Source of the DNA: Wolfiporia cocos
Lineage: Eukaryota; Basidiomycota; Agaricomycetes; Polyporales; Phaeolaceae
Direction: 5' to 3'
Assembly (NCBI GenBank): GCA_029448655.1
Contig: JACCLO010000009.1
Span: 2,666,001-2,730,000 of the forward strand
DNA: 64,000 nucleotides
The notes under the pieces were generated by a model. It did not search any database, was not told the origin of the DNA, and saw only the letters and a program-made list of their open reading frames with translations. The position numbers were made by a program, and so were the translations under genes. Each line of letters begins with the position of its first letter. Positions within the stretch are counted from its first letter, which is position 1. Positions 21,057 to 31,600 of this stretch are shown here, piece after piece.

Positions 21057-22083
21057 CATTCGCAGAGATGTTTCGAGTATGATGAGCTCCTGGGAGCCAC
21101 GAGCAGGCGGAGGGATTGGTCGAAGCCACTTGGTGGACGAGCAAAGCTGACAGGTACACGTGAATCCATAGTTAAGCTGTAGTGCATCTCTGCGCGTATC
21201 GCGCGGTAGAGCAGGGTCCAGGTATGGTATAGTGATCTGTCGTCGAAATTCACAATAGGAGCTCGCGTATATGAACGCGATACGGAGAGCAATTCCTACC
21301 TCTTCGCCCTCAGCAATGTCTCGTATAGCCACAACTTCCATTCGGACTGGCTCGGAGACGATGTTGATGTATCTTGCAACGGCATTCGGTGCGCATGAAT
21401 GGTTGAAAAACCTGCTTGCTAGGGGAAACACGCCATGTGCATACGAGTTGAGATGAGAATGCAAGACGAAGTTGTTATTCCCGAACCGAGAGAATAGTTC
21501 GTGCGCAGCTCTCTGGCAGGAGGGGTCACCCGTCTTGGACCTCGCACCGCATATCGGAGGTACGCGTATATCCAGTCGCGAACCCTTCAATAGATCGGTG
21601 CATTCATACAGCGGGATATTATGCTCAGCTTGAAGAGAGAAGTTGTCATGAGGGAATAACTGCATGACCAGGTGTGACAGTAGCACAGCGTCTACCCGCT
21701 CGTTAGAGCTCAAGCCTTGATATCCAGGAGATGCAACAAAGCTGCTGTAATACTTGCAAACTCTCTTATGATGTGCGTTCCATTGCCTAGTCTGACCTGT
21801 GGAGCCGAGGGTCAGCTTGCCAGCCTGCTCTGCTACTTCAGCACATACATTCTGAACCACAGTACCAATATGCAGCGCAGCCAGTGCATTTGCGTAGCCT
21901 TATGTCTCCGGACTCTATTACGTGACAATTGTCACAACGGCGTCCTTTCTCCGATGGTAGTAAGGCTGTGACGAGCGACGGGACAGAAATTACAACTGAG
22001 CCCAGAGCCAAAGCCTCCACAGATATGGCTTGATTCCATGCTGTTTGGTGGGGAGCTGACACAAGCGCAACCTTAAGACACAC
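21057..22083 (-). pseudogene. SET-MYND (SMYD-like) protein, N-terminal half
   Basis: Exon 1 (21849-22083) encodes a MYND zinc finger (RRCDNC, KCTGCAAYWYCGSEC). A 52-bp intron at 21797-21848 (GTATGT...CACAG) joins it in frame to exon 2, which completes the finger (QWNAHHKRVC). Exon 2 then gives the SET domain core (SRFFNHSCAPNAV, the S-adenosylmethionine-binding NHS motif) and the Cys-rich post-SET part (NYGFTCTCQLC). SMYD proteins methylate lysines. The coding sequence stops being SMYD at 21057, where gypsy gag begins. The matching C-terminal half is at 41176-41660, plus strand. The gene is therefore disrupted; the 5' start may include a further small exon. Confidence 0.88.
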
Positions 22084-25000
22084 ACCGGGGGAAGGTGGGT
22101 CGCATGAAAGCGCCTTCCTGGTCCGGGCATCTCAAGGCACAAAAGGCCAAGACAAGTCTGAGGTTTATGCTCAGGACTGTCCGGCATATATACTCCTAAC
22201 TATTTGTACATGTTGTGGTACGGTGGCTCAGAGGCCTCTACGTACTGGTATCTAACTGGCTATGAGCTATGTGCCGGTAATGGCATCGGAGCGCTGGGGT
22301 ACGCGAGGATGTCCATGGCGACGTAGCGTATAAGGGTCGGATCAAAGGGATAGCCAATCGGTCGGGTTCGATCAGTGGTTCTCGTCGATTGTAGGTGCGC
22401 CGGTAATGGCAGGGTTCTAAGTCCGTGATTGGGCGTGGTCTGCCGCGATCGGGGTCGTGACGTCATAATGACCGGTGGTCCTTGTCGGTCGGGTCTATGC
22501 CAGTAATGGCGGTGGTGATCGGTAGGTTACGTCAATCGGGGTTCTATCGGTGGTTCTCGTCGATAGGAGTTCTGCCGCGCCAATGGCAGGGTTTATACAG
22601 GGTGTGGTCTGGGAGCGCGCGAGCGGTCCATGTTCCCAAAGGGTTACGTACTAAAGGTCGATCGTTCACGGCCTAGGTTCCGAGGTTCATGGTACTGAGG
22701 AGAAGCTGTAGTGTGAATGCGTAGAGTGTAAGTCTAGTGCCTGTAATGGCGTGGGTTCATGGAGATGGGAGGCGTAGGGTTTGGTTGGTTGGGTGGACGT
22801 GGTTTAGTCCTAGCCGTAAGTCTTGGTTAGCATGAGCCAAGGGTCAGCTTAGCGTTAGCCAAGGGTTGGCTTAACGTGAGCCAAGGGTCATGTGACTTGT
22901 GTGGCTTTGTACTGGACTTGGACGTGTGGTCTTGGACTGAGTTTAGGGCTAGACTGCTGGTGGCCTGCTAGTGCCCGTAGTGTTCTGTATAGTGGAGGGC
23001 TTCTACTAGCATTGCCGTGGGATTCCAGCTGGGCTCGGATAGAGTGCTGTAGCGTGCGTACGGCGTGAATGGGGTGTCAACCTAGGGTGTTCTACTAGGC
23101 TTTGAAATTGGCTTGTGACAGTACCCCCTCTTTTAGCAACTCGTCCCCGAGTTTCCTTGCAAGTTCCTTGGACATGGTTCGACTGTGCTTGTCTGCACCG
23201 GGCGTGGTGTACTATTGGTCTGGTTTCGACGTTCTAGTGCCCGCGTCCTTTAGTCTACTTGTTGGTGTGACCAGTGGTGTCTGAAGTGCTAGTGTATAGC
23301 TTTTCTACTTCAGTGGTCCTATGCCTACATGTCCTGCTGGTGCTATCTGACCAGTGTGTTTGACTCTGAGCTCTGTCTACCGTTGGATCACCTTGGACGC
23401 ACGGGTCCTTGGGTCCTGTAGACGTCCTTGCTCTTTGTCTTACGTGTTCCCTGGTTTTGACAGTGGGTTGTAGTGTAGTGCGTGTATGGTATGTCCGCGT
23501 GTCTTTTCTACACAACCCGCTTGCAAGTATCTTTCCCTGGAGCGATCGTTGTTCAATTGACTAGCTCCTTGTGTCCTGCGAAGTGTCGTTGTTCGATTGA
23601 CTGTTTCCTTCGTGTGTCCGTTGTCCTTGTTTGTCCCTTCCTTCCTATTCCTGGTGTTTCTCCGTATCTCCGTGGTTTGTGGTAGGAATGTTTCGTCTAC
23701 CGTGGGTGTACGTAACTGAATGAATGTAAGTAATAAGTCCTGGTTCCTATCCATATGTATCCTATCTGTATAGTAGGGGGGATGTGGTTCCTTTGCTTTT
23801 TGGGTATATGGTTTTCGTTACTGTGGTATGTGTCTTTTTATTTTATTTATATGTTTTTTGTCTTTTATATATTTTTGTATGTTTTTTTTTGTTTCTTTTG
23901 TTTGCCTTCAATCGTGGCGTAATTTTATATCGTAAGGGTCATGATGTATCATAATGTTTCGTTGGAAGTGGGGTGTCTGGTTTGTTCTCCCCGGATTAGT
24001 ATAGTAAAGGTGTGCCTTTTGCTTGTTGCACTGTTGTCTACTGCCTAAGTACGTGTGTGCGTGATGGCCTGGTTTGTCAAATGCCGCATAGTGGTAGCCC
24101 TTTACCATGTCTTTGGTGAGGCAAGGGTTCGTTGTCGATGTCCAGAAGGGGTGATTTTTCGTTAAATTGACCCGAAATAATCGATTTCCCCCCCTAGATT
24201 CAAGCTGTCCTCGGCTTGTCGTTTCCCTTTACTTCTACTCCTTTCCCTTTACTTTCTCTCCCTTCGTGCTTGGTCTGAGGGCGCTTCAGCGGCCTTGGTT
24301 CCCGAGATCATGGTACTGGGAGTCGTTTGCGACTCGTGTTCCCAAGGGTTACGGTACTGAAGGGTGGCGTGGCGTGGACGCAAGCTTGCTGAGATCGGGT
24401 TTCTAGGTACTTGGATCCTTCCATGTTCGTTCAAGGTGCGTATGTTTCCCCGCATCCTTGGTAGTTCGTTATTCTATTTTATAAATATAAACGAGTGATT
24501 AGCGGTTCAAGGGGCGCTATCCCCTTGTGAGCTTGTTCGTGCTCGGGTATAGTATCTCTAGTAGGGTTTCCCCAGTGTTTCTAGAGATTGAGTCGTTGCA
24601 GCGGGCCCGTAGGTTCCCGTGCTAGTCGTATACTTCCGAGGAATGTCTCGTCTTGGTTGTATTGGTTCATTATATTACTATGGGCGATTCTATTGCCCCT
24701 GTGTTCGATGTATAGGGATTATCTTATGCTCATAGCGATCCAGGGCATAATACACTCGCCTGGGTCTCTACGAGCGTAAGGGTATGGTATTTTTATTTTA
24801 TTAGAGCGTTAGGGTCTCGCTCTGGTTTATTGTATAAGAGGTGGCGTGTTTTGCCGTGTTCCCTCTTAGTGTATATTGTCCCTTCCCTTTTCGAGTTCCT
24901 CATAGTGCTTTTTAAAAGGAAAGTACTTAGCTACGCCCGGTCTGGTTTACCGGGAGGTCATGGCATTGGTTCTTTTCTAGCCATCTGAGTCTACTGGGGG

Positions 25001-25916
25001 TTGGTGTAGGGGCTGTCCGGCTGCCCGATCCGTTTTATGGCCGGAATCGCCGAATGAGTGTGTGGGGCACTAATGGCCCAAAGCGTTGAAAGGGGCACTG
25101 CTTGGCCCGCGTATGAGGTCGATTCGGGTTGAGGGACGATGGTGCAGTCCTGTGGTCGTGTAACCGGACATGAGAGGCGGTCCCTGTTCCCACTGCCATA
25201 TTCTGGCTTAGGTACTGGGGAGTGGCGTCATGCCGGGATTGGTCGGCTTCCATGGTCTTTACTGGTGACGGCTACATGTTCAGCCATTGGCCCAGGCAGT
25301 GTATGCCTGATCTCCTGCTCGGTTCGTTTCTTCCTATGTACGTTAGTGAATTATACTTTAAAATGCGCGATCTAGCGCGTGTGGGTATAGTGGCTGGGCA
25401 TCTGGTTCGTGTGCGGCCCATAGTTCTGGGTTAGGGTCCGGCACGTGATGCTTTGCCTGCCTTGACCCTGTCGAAGGCGGGGTATAGGTGTATGTTGTTA
25501 CAGCCATCTGCTGGGGTGGTGTGTCGGCAGCGGCGACTTGCTTTACTTGATGATTTTAGTCAGTATAGGTGGTTCGAGAGCGAGCGGAGGGCGTTGCTTC
25601 CTCGGCTGGTGGTTCCGGTTTCTCAGCGCTCCTGATGAGGGTAGCGCGAGGACTAGGGAACCCCTGCTTTGGTTGCGGCTCCCTCAGGCTGCTCGGTTAC
25701 AACGAGGGTGCGCGCCGTATTGGGTTACCAGGACCCCCTCTTTAGGGTTGGTCCTTCTACTATTCCTGTTCCTGTTTTTTCTAGAATGTAAGCAGGTATA
25801 ATGGTACATCCCCATGATCTACTTGGTTCAGATCGGGGGTGGGGTATAGTTCATTGACCAGGATGCTGCATCAGTCGTGGTTCGTAAACTGGCTGTGTGC
25901 CCAGTTTGTAGGTTGG
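22084..25916. other. Gene-poor, repeat-derived region (left of copy 2)
   Basis: No intact gene. It contains recurring short motifs (GCCGGTAATGGC-like at ~22270, 22390, 22500, 22740; GAGCCAAGGGTCA-like at ~22810-22890; GTTCCCAAGGGTTACGGTACTGA at ~24340 and a variant at ~22630) and a T-rich tract near 23820-23900. On the minus strand at ~23095-23175 a short peptide (KELARKLGDELLKEGVL) is followed by a polypurine run (AAAAGAGGGGGTA) and TGTCAC, the usual arrangement at the 3' end of a chromovirus. I infer a decayed, largely non-coding LTR element into which copy 2 inserted. Confidence 0.4.
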
Positions 25917-25921
25917 TCTGC
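25917..25921. repeat. Target-site duplication TCTGC (left) of copy 2
   Basis: TCTGC immediately before the 5' LTR is repeated immediately after the 3' LTR at 34375-34379. A 5-bp duplication is standard for Ty3/gypsy integrases and shows that copy 2 sits where it inserted. Confidence 0.92.
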
Positions 25922-26632
25922 TGTTACGGTTATTTTGATTTTTCGAACGCTGACGGAACTCACCACTGGGTGAATACGATACAGGGACTTGTTGCACAAC
26001 CAACCCCCTGGCTACTCGTGACTCGTACTGGGCTCATCCCCAGTTGTATTAGCGTAGAGGGCGCGTTTCATCCTTGGCAGATCCAACTCTGCCCTCGTTT
26101 CATGTTCATTGTTTATTAGTTGACAGATGGCGTTCAACCGCCATCATCATTCCTATCTATCGTCTCAGATATATCACTACATACTTATCAAACGTTTGGA
26201 ACTATAGCGTAGATAGTAGCGGTGACATCGGGGACGGACTTGACCCCTAAAACCTAACGAAGTATATAAACTCATGTACTTACTGTCGAGGCTCCTCAGC
26301 TCGACCTTGTTGTATAAACAAGAAGTCTTATACTCGTTCTCAAATGTAGGAAACTACGCTCAGTATTTTTCGCTCGAGCAACCGAACGACTAAGTCCTCG
26401 AAGTGCACACTGACTTCTCGGACTTAGGCGAGTCTTATACTCTATTAGACTCGCACCTGAACAGATTATATCCTCTAACGCGTATTGGATATTATACGAT
26501 CTCCTAGGAACTTCACCTAGGACTTGAAGGCATCTAACGAGCATTTGCCTTGCATACGGCTATACGCCCACGTGCAGAAGAACGATCTATATTCGCGACT
26601 CGAATATACGAACGGGTATTCGACCCGTAACA
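25922..26632 (+). repeat. 5' LTR of copy 2
   Basis: 711 bp, TGTTACGG...CCGTAACA with perfect 8-bp inverted termini. It contains a TATA box (26273-26280) and the 11-nt primer sequence (26298-26308). It lacks the 82-bp internal duplication found in the split element. Confidence 0.93.
26273..26280 (+). promoter_or_regulatory. LTR TATA box
   Basis: TATATAAA lies 25 bp upstream of 26298, so transcription would be expected to start at or near AGCTCGACCTT, exactly the segment complementary to the PBS. The position supports a self-priming mechanism. Confidence 0.65.
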
Positions 26633-26633
26633 G

Positions 26634-26644
26634 AAGGTCGAGCT
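26634..26644 (+). other. Self-complementary primer-binding site
   Basis: AAGGTCGAGCT, one base after the LTR, is the exact reverse complement of AGCTCGACCTT at 26298-26308, the predicted 5' end of the RNA. No TGG, the usual complement of a tRNA CCA end, follows the LTR. Tf1/sushi-type elements prime reverse transcription with the first 11 nt of their own RNA (known family behaviour), and the length here is the same. Confidence 0.7.
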
Positions 26645-26678
26645 TATCACACCCTCACCTATCACAGTGCAAGGGCCC

Positions 26679-28520
26679 ATGATATTTGGACCAGAATTCC
26701 CAGCACGACTGATTGAACTCTTGCCCGAGGACATTCAGGGAGTCTACAGACTCAACCGATACGAGTGGACTGACACCATTGGAGCCTTCCGTAACCACGG
26801 AGGAATTGTTGTCATTCCAAGAGAAGATAGGGCATCGAAGTGGGTACAAGTATACCCCTCCGCAGGAACGACCGCTTGGGAAATAACGCGTGAAGCGTTC
26901 GAACGATTCGGAGAAATCCCTCCGATGTCAACCGCGACGTTGACCGAAACTGAAACCATCAACAGAACCTCCGATGCCGATGGAAATACGAATCAGCCTT
27001 CGGGCGCCACAGGAATGGCAGGAATTGAGCGCATCGGAGATGATGGGAGAAATCCTGGAAACTTTACAGGAACAGATAACAGCCAGACCGGAGGACAGGA
27101 CCCTCCAGGATTTATATCTGCTTTTGCGCAGAGTGGGATTGGGTCTATGGCTGGAGGAGCAAACCTCTTTGGAAACCCCCCACAGAACGCACCCGGAATG
27201 GGTAGCGGAGGAAATCCGTCTTGGACTAGCCCAAGCGGAGGAATGGGAACGACAAACCCAGGAACATGGCCTTCAGGCCTATTTGGACGAACCTCCGCAG
27301 GTACAAGCGGAGGAGGACTGGGAGGAAACTTCGGACTCGGAGGAGGGAACGCCCCTCCTCCTGGAGGATTCGGAGGAGGAACCCCCGCGAACCCCGGAGG
27401 AGGAAACCCTGGAGGGAACCCAGGGAACCCCGGAGGAAACCCAGGAAACCCGGGTGGAGGATACCCGGGAGGAGGAGGACCCCCAGGAGGGCCTCCACCA
27501 CCGAATGCGCCGCAGCCTCAACCTCCGGCGCCGAACCCGTACTACCGACCCCCAATGATAAAGATCAATCCCCCAGACGTATTTGACAGGGAACGATCCG
27601 ACATGCAGAACTTCATAAACCAGTGCAATTCCTGGTTTACGATGTACGAAACGTCATTCCAGAACGACGTTCAGAGAGTGATCTTTATCCTCTCTTATAT
27701 TTCGAACAAGGGGAAAACGGGCCAATGGAAACAGAATTATCACCGGGTTTATACGAACCCCGTGACGAAACGATTCTTCCCGCCTAGTCTCGCACAATTC
27801 GATGCAGACTTTCAGAAGGCCTTTGGAGCCATCGAAGAGGTACAGAAGGCGCGGAAGAAAATCCTGGAAGTAGCCCAGGACAGAAAGGACATCGATGATT
27901 ATATCACCGAATTCAACAACTTGGCCGGAAAGGCCCAGTACGATCGATACAGCGCGGACGGAAACGCGTTGCTCATAACCCTCTTCGAGAAAGGGTTACC
28001 TGAACACACGACCCGATACATCATCGGTGTACGGCCGCTGCCGGCGACCATTGACGAATGGCAATCCGCTGCCTCGTACTATGAAAATACGTACAAGATA
28101 TTCTTGAAACGGGATAAGCCGTTTATCAAAAAGAAGGCCTGGCAAGCCTCGAACCAGAATAACGGACGCACTAGTGCTCCTCAGACGACCGCACCGAAAG
28201 ATCCGAACGCAATGGATGTAGATCGAATGACCACCCAGGAAAGAGACGATCACATCAAGAAGGGAAAATGCTTCACCTGTCATCAGCCAGGACATATGTC
28301 GCGAGACTGCCCGAAGAAGCCGAGGAAGCCAGCCCGCCCTAGGCGGACTACTCGAAAGACCGAAGAAGAAGAAGCCGAGCAAGAAGCTCGCATCGAAGAA
28401 GTCTCCGAGGAAGAGACTGAATACATCACCGCTAACAGAGCGGTCACAGCAATTAGGGCTCTGAAAGCCAAGAACCCCGAGCTCCTAGCACGGCTAGTAG
28501 AAGAACAGGATTTTGCCTAG
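26679..28520 (+). CDS. gag: Gag polyprotein (copy 2)
   Basis: From ATG 26679, about 613 codons. The N-terminal domain (MIFGPEFPARLIELL, YEWTDTIGAFRNHGG) occupies residues 1-85. A Ser/Thr then Gly/Pro/Asn-rich linker of ~200 residues is overprinted by another frame. The capsid region follows (MIKINPPDVFD, NWFTMYETSF-like, RVIFILSYIS, DDYITEFNNLAGKAQYD, LPEHTTRYIIG), then a CCHC knuckle (CFTCHQPGHMSRDC) and a charged tail. I chose the ATG over an upstream in-frame GTG. The TAG stop follows a TTTT run; pol is open in the -1 frame across it. Confidence 0.9.
   Translation: MIFGPEFPARLIELLPEDIQGVYRLNRYEWTDTIGAFRNHGGIVVIPREDRASKWVQVYPSAGTTAWEITREAFERFGEIPPMSTATLTETETINRTSDADGNTNQPSGATGMAGIERIGDDGRNPGNFTGTDNSQTGGQDPPGFISAFAQSGIGSMAGGANLFGNPPQNAPGMGSGGNPSWTSPSGGMGTTNPGTWPSGLFGRTSAGTSGGGLGGNFGLGGGNAPPPGGFGGGTPANPGGGNPGGNPGNPGGNPGNPGGGYPGGGGPPGGPPPPNAPQPQPPAPNPYYRPPMIKINPPDVFDRERSDMQNFINQCNSWFTMYETSFQNDVQRVIFILSYISNKGKTGQWKQNYHRVYTNPVTKRFFPPSLAQFDADFQKAFGAIEEVQKARKKILEVAQDRKDIDDYITEFNNLAGKAQYDRYSADGNALLITLFEKGLPEHTTRYIIGVRPLPATIDEWQSAASYYENTYKIFLKRDKPFIKKKAWQASNQNNGRTSAPQTTAPKDPNAMDVDRMTTQERDDHIKKGKCFTCHQPGHMSRDCPKKPRKPARPRRTTRKTEEEEAEQEARIEEVSEEETEYITANRAVTAIRALKAKNPELLARLVEEQDFA
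26974..27558 (+). CDS. Overprinted ORF inside gag (copy 2)
   Basis: 194 codons in the +1 frame relative to gag, starting ATGCCGATGGAA. The same start and stop context is present in copy 1, apart from an insertion of 7 codons near the end, which keeps both frames open. It predicts an acidic, helix-rich N-terminal part (to ~residue 110) and an acidic Glu/Pro/Thr tail ending RTRTTDPQ. Codon differences from copy 1 are mostly third-position. No homologue is recognised. It could be a second product of the gag mRNA through leaky scanning or a start-context effect (inference). Confidence 0.65.
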   Translation: MPMEIRISLRAPQEWQELSASEMMGEILETLQEQITARPEDRTLQDLYLLLRRVGLGLWLEEQTSLETPHRTHPEWVAEEIRLGLAQAEEWERQTQEHGLQAYLDEPPQVQAEEDWEETSDSEEGTPLLLEDSEEEPPRTPEEETLEGTQGTPEETQETRVEDTREEEDPQEGLHHRMRRSLNLRRRTRTTDPQ

Positions 28521-28609
28521 GAGGGAAGCCCACGGTCTTACCCTCCGAGAAAGCAGCGCATGTAATTACCTCGTTCGAGAAGAATCGATCCCTCTTCATC
28601 CCGGTAATC

Positions 28610-31600
28610 ATGACGCTGGCAAAACCCGTGAAGTGCAATGCACTAATCGACTCAGGAGCAATGTCGAACCTGATCCACAGCAGGGTGGTAGAAAAATACA
28701 AGGTGCCCACGCAACCCTTGAAGAACCCGATCATCGTCAAAAATGTTGACGGAACAGAAAACAAAGATGGGCGAATAGACCGAGAAGCTACCATACTACT
28801 ACAATATCCGAGGACCCAGAAAACGCGAAAAGTCCGATTCCTGGTAGGATCAATCGGAACAGAAAATATGATTCTAGGGTATGGATGGCTAAAAGACGAA
28901 AACCCCACAATTGACTGGAAGGACCAAACAGTCGATGTACGATCAATACTAGGGGCAGAAGAAAAGAAACAGGAAGCCACAATCCGAATGGATACGGTGG
29001 AGATGGTAGTTGCCCCGGAAGGAAAAATTCCAACAAGGGGGACCCAAGAAGCTGCGGGATATGACCTTTACGCCGCAGAAGAAACCGAGATCCCCGCCGG
29101 AGGATGGAAACTCGTCTCCACAGGAGTAAAAATGAAGATCCCGAAGGGATCGTATGGAAGGCTGGCCGGACGATCAGGCAACACCCTCAGACACGGATTG
29201 GTAGTACAAGCCGGAATCATAGATTCAGACTACCGAGGAGACGTCGGTGCCATCGTCTTTAACCACTCAGACAAGGCGCATAGAATTATCCCGGGCATGC
29301 GAATAGCCCAGATAATTTTCGAACGACACCTCACCCCTGACATCTTGAAGGTCGAAGATCTAGATGAAACAGAACGAGGGGAGAAAGGGTTTGGATCCAC
29401 AGACCAGCCAGAAGAAACAGCGCAGCGGCTCTATACTCCCGAAGAATACGAAGCGATCCGATGCTTCGCAAAAGATAACCCTAGGATCATAGGAAAGAAA
29501 GGGGAGACGCGAAAGAAGTTCCGAACAAAGATACAAATCATCAACGCTGTCAGGAAAGCGCTGACGAAATCTCAGGAATTTGCACAAAAAACCCCCGAAC
29601 CAGAACGAACAATTGAAGAGATGGTCCCGAAACACCTGCTGGACTTCGCCAAGGTGTTCAGTAAGGAGTCCGCAGCAGCGTTCCCCCCGTCGAGACCATG
29701 GGACCACGCAATTGAATTAAAACCCGATTTCGTGCCGAAAGACTGCAAAGTCTATGCACTCTCGCCTAAAGAGCAACAGGCGTTGGACGAATTCCTAAAA
29801 GAAAACTTGGCCAAGGGATTCATAGTCCCTTCAAAATCCCCGATGGCGTCACCATTCTTTTTCGTCCCAAAGAAAGACAGCGGCCTACGACCCTGTCAAG
29901 ATTATCGATATCTGAACGAAGGGACGATAAAGAACGTCTATCCCTTACCACTGATCTCAGAGCTCCTGGAAAAGCTAAAAGGAGCAAAGATCTTCACAAA
30001 AATGGACCTTAGAGCGGGATACAACAACGTGCGAATCAAAAAGGGAGACGAATGGAAGGCGGCCTTCAAAACAAACCGAGGGTTGTACGAGCCCACGGTC
30101 ATGTTTTTCGGATTATGCAACGCACCCGGGACCTTTCAGGCAATGATGAACGAAATCCTGAAAGAAGAAATCCTCGAAGGATGGGTGCTTGTTTATATGG
30201 ACGACATCCTCATTTTCTCAGAAGACGAGAAAATACATAAGGAACGGGAGCGGCGGATCCTTCAGAAACTGGTGGATAATCATCTCTTTGTGAAACCCGA
30301 GAAATGCGCTTTCGGTGTCGACAGAGTTGAATTCCTGGGACTAGTCATCACCCCAGGAAATATCCAGATGGACCCAGCGAAACTCAATGGGATTAAAGAG
30401 TGGCCGACTCCCCGAAATCTCAAAGAAGTCAGATCCTTCCTAGGATTTGCAAACTTCTATCGGAAATTTATCGATCACTACTCTACGCACGCCCGACCCT
30501 TGGTAGACCTCACAAAAACGGTCACAGGAACAGGATTCCAATGGACGGAGAAAGAACAGACGGCATTCGAATTCATGAAGAAAGCATTCACAACGGCGCC
30601 CGCACTAGGAACACCGGACAAGGAGAAACCATTCATCCTCGAAACGGATGCATCTCAGTTCGCCACAGGAGCGGTACTGAAACAGATAGATGAAACAGGG
30701 AGCGAACGGCCGGTGGGATATCTCTCACAATCCCTGACACCAACAGAACGGAATTACGAAATCTACGATCGCGAACTACTCCGAGCATTAGAAGAATGGC
30801 GGCACCTATTGGAAGGAGCACCGCATCGGATCTTGATCCGAAGCGATCATCAAAACCTGACGTACTGGAGAAGCGCACAGCGTCTAAATCGGCGGCAAGC
30901 GAGATGGCATCTATTCCTTTCGCAATTCGACCTGAAATTACAGCACGTCCCCAGAAGGAAACTAGTCATGGCCGACACGCTTTCCAGGTTGTATCACCTG
31001 GACGAAAGCAACGAAGACAACGAGGGAATCACCATGATTCCAGACGAACTCGTCGTCCACGCAATCCAGATCCCGATCATTGATCGAATCAAGAGTGCTA
31101 ACGATCGAGATGAATCTGCGGAACAGGCGATCCGTGCCCTAGGGGGCACAGGCGAATTCCCCGCTACAACCACCGCGGATGAATGGCAACAAACGGATGG
31201 TATACTGCTCTACAGAGGCAGGATGTATGTGCCGAGGGACGAGGGCCTTTGACGGGACGTCATCTCAAAATACCACAACACGATCCCGGCCGGACACCCT
31301 GGAATCTGGGGCACAACAGTACAGGTTACGACTCACTTTTGGTGGCCTGACATGAGAACAATGATAGCGGAATATGTCCGGGGCTGTGCAATCTGTCAAC
31401 AGATGAAACCTGATAGGAATCCGCTAAAACCCCCTTTGCAACCAATACCGACACGGGAAGACGCCCTCCCCTTCTCACAGTGCTCGGTTGATTTTGTCAC
31501 CGACCTGCCAAGAGTCGGAAAGTATGACTCCATGATGGTGATTGTCGACCATGGCCTATCCAAGGCCATCTCTCTCACCCCATGCGACAAGACAATTACG

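Noticed and set aside
19475..21292. A fusion protein of SMYD and Gag across 21057
   Set aside because: The open frame across the joint reads out-of-frame SMYD sequence, so it is chance openness at the inversion breakpoint and not a gene fusion.
23820..23900. T-rich tract as the poly(A) tail of a LINE on the minus strand
   Set aside because: No coding remnant or target duplication lies next to it, and the tract is interrupted and mixed in composition.
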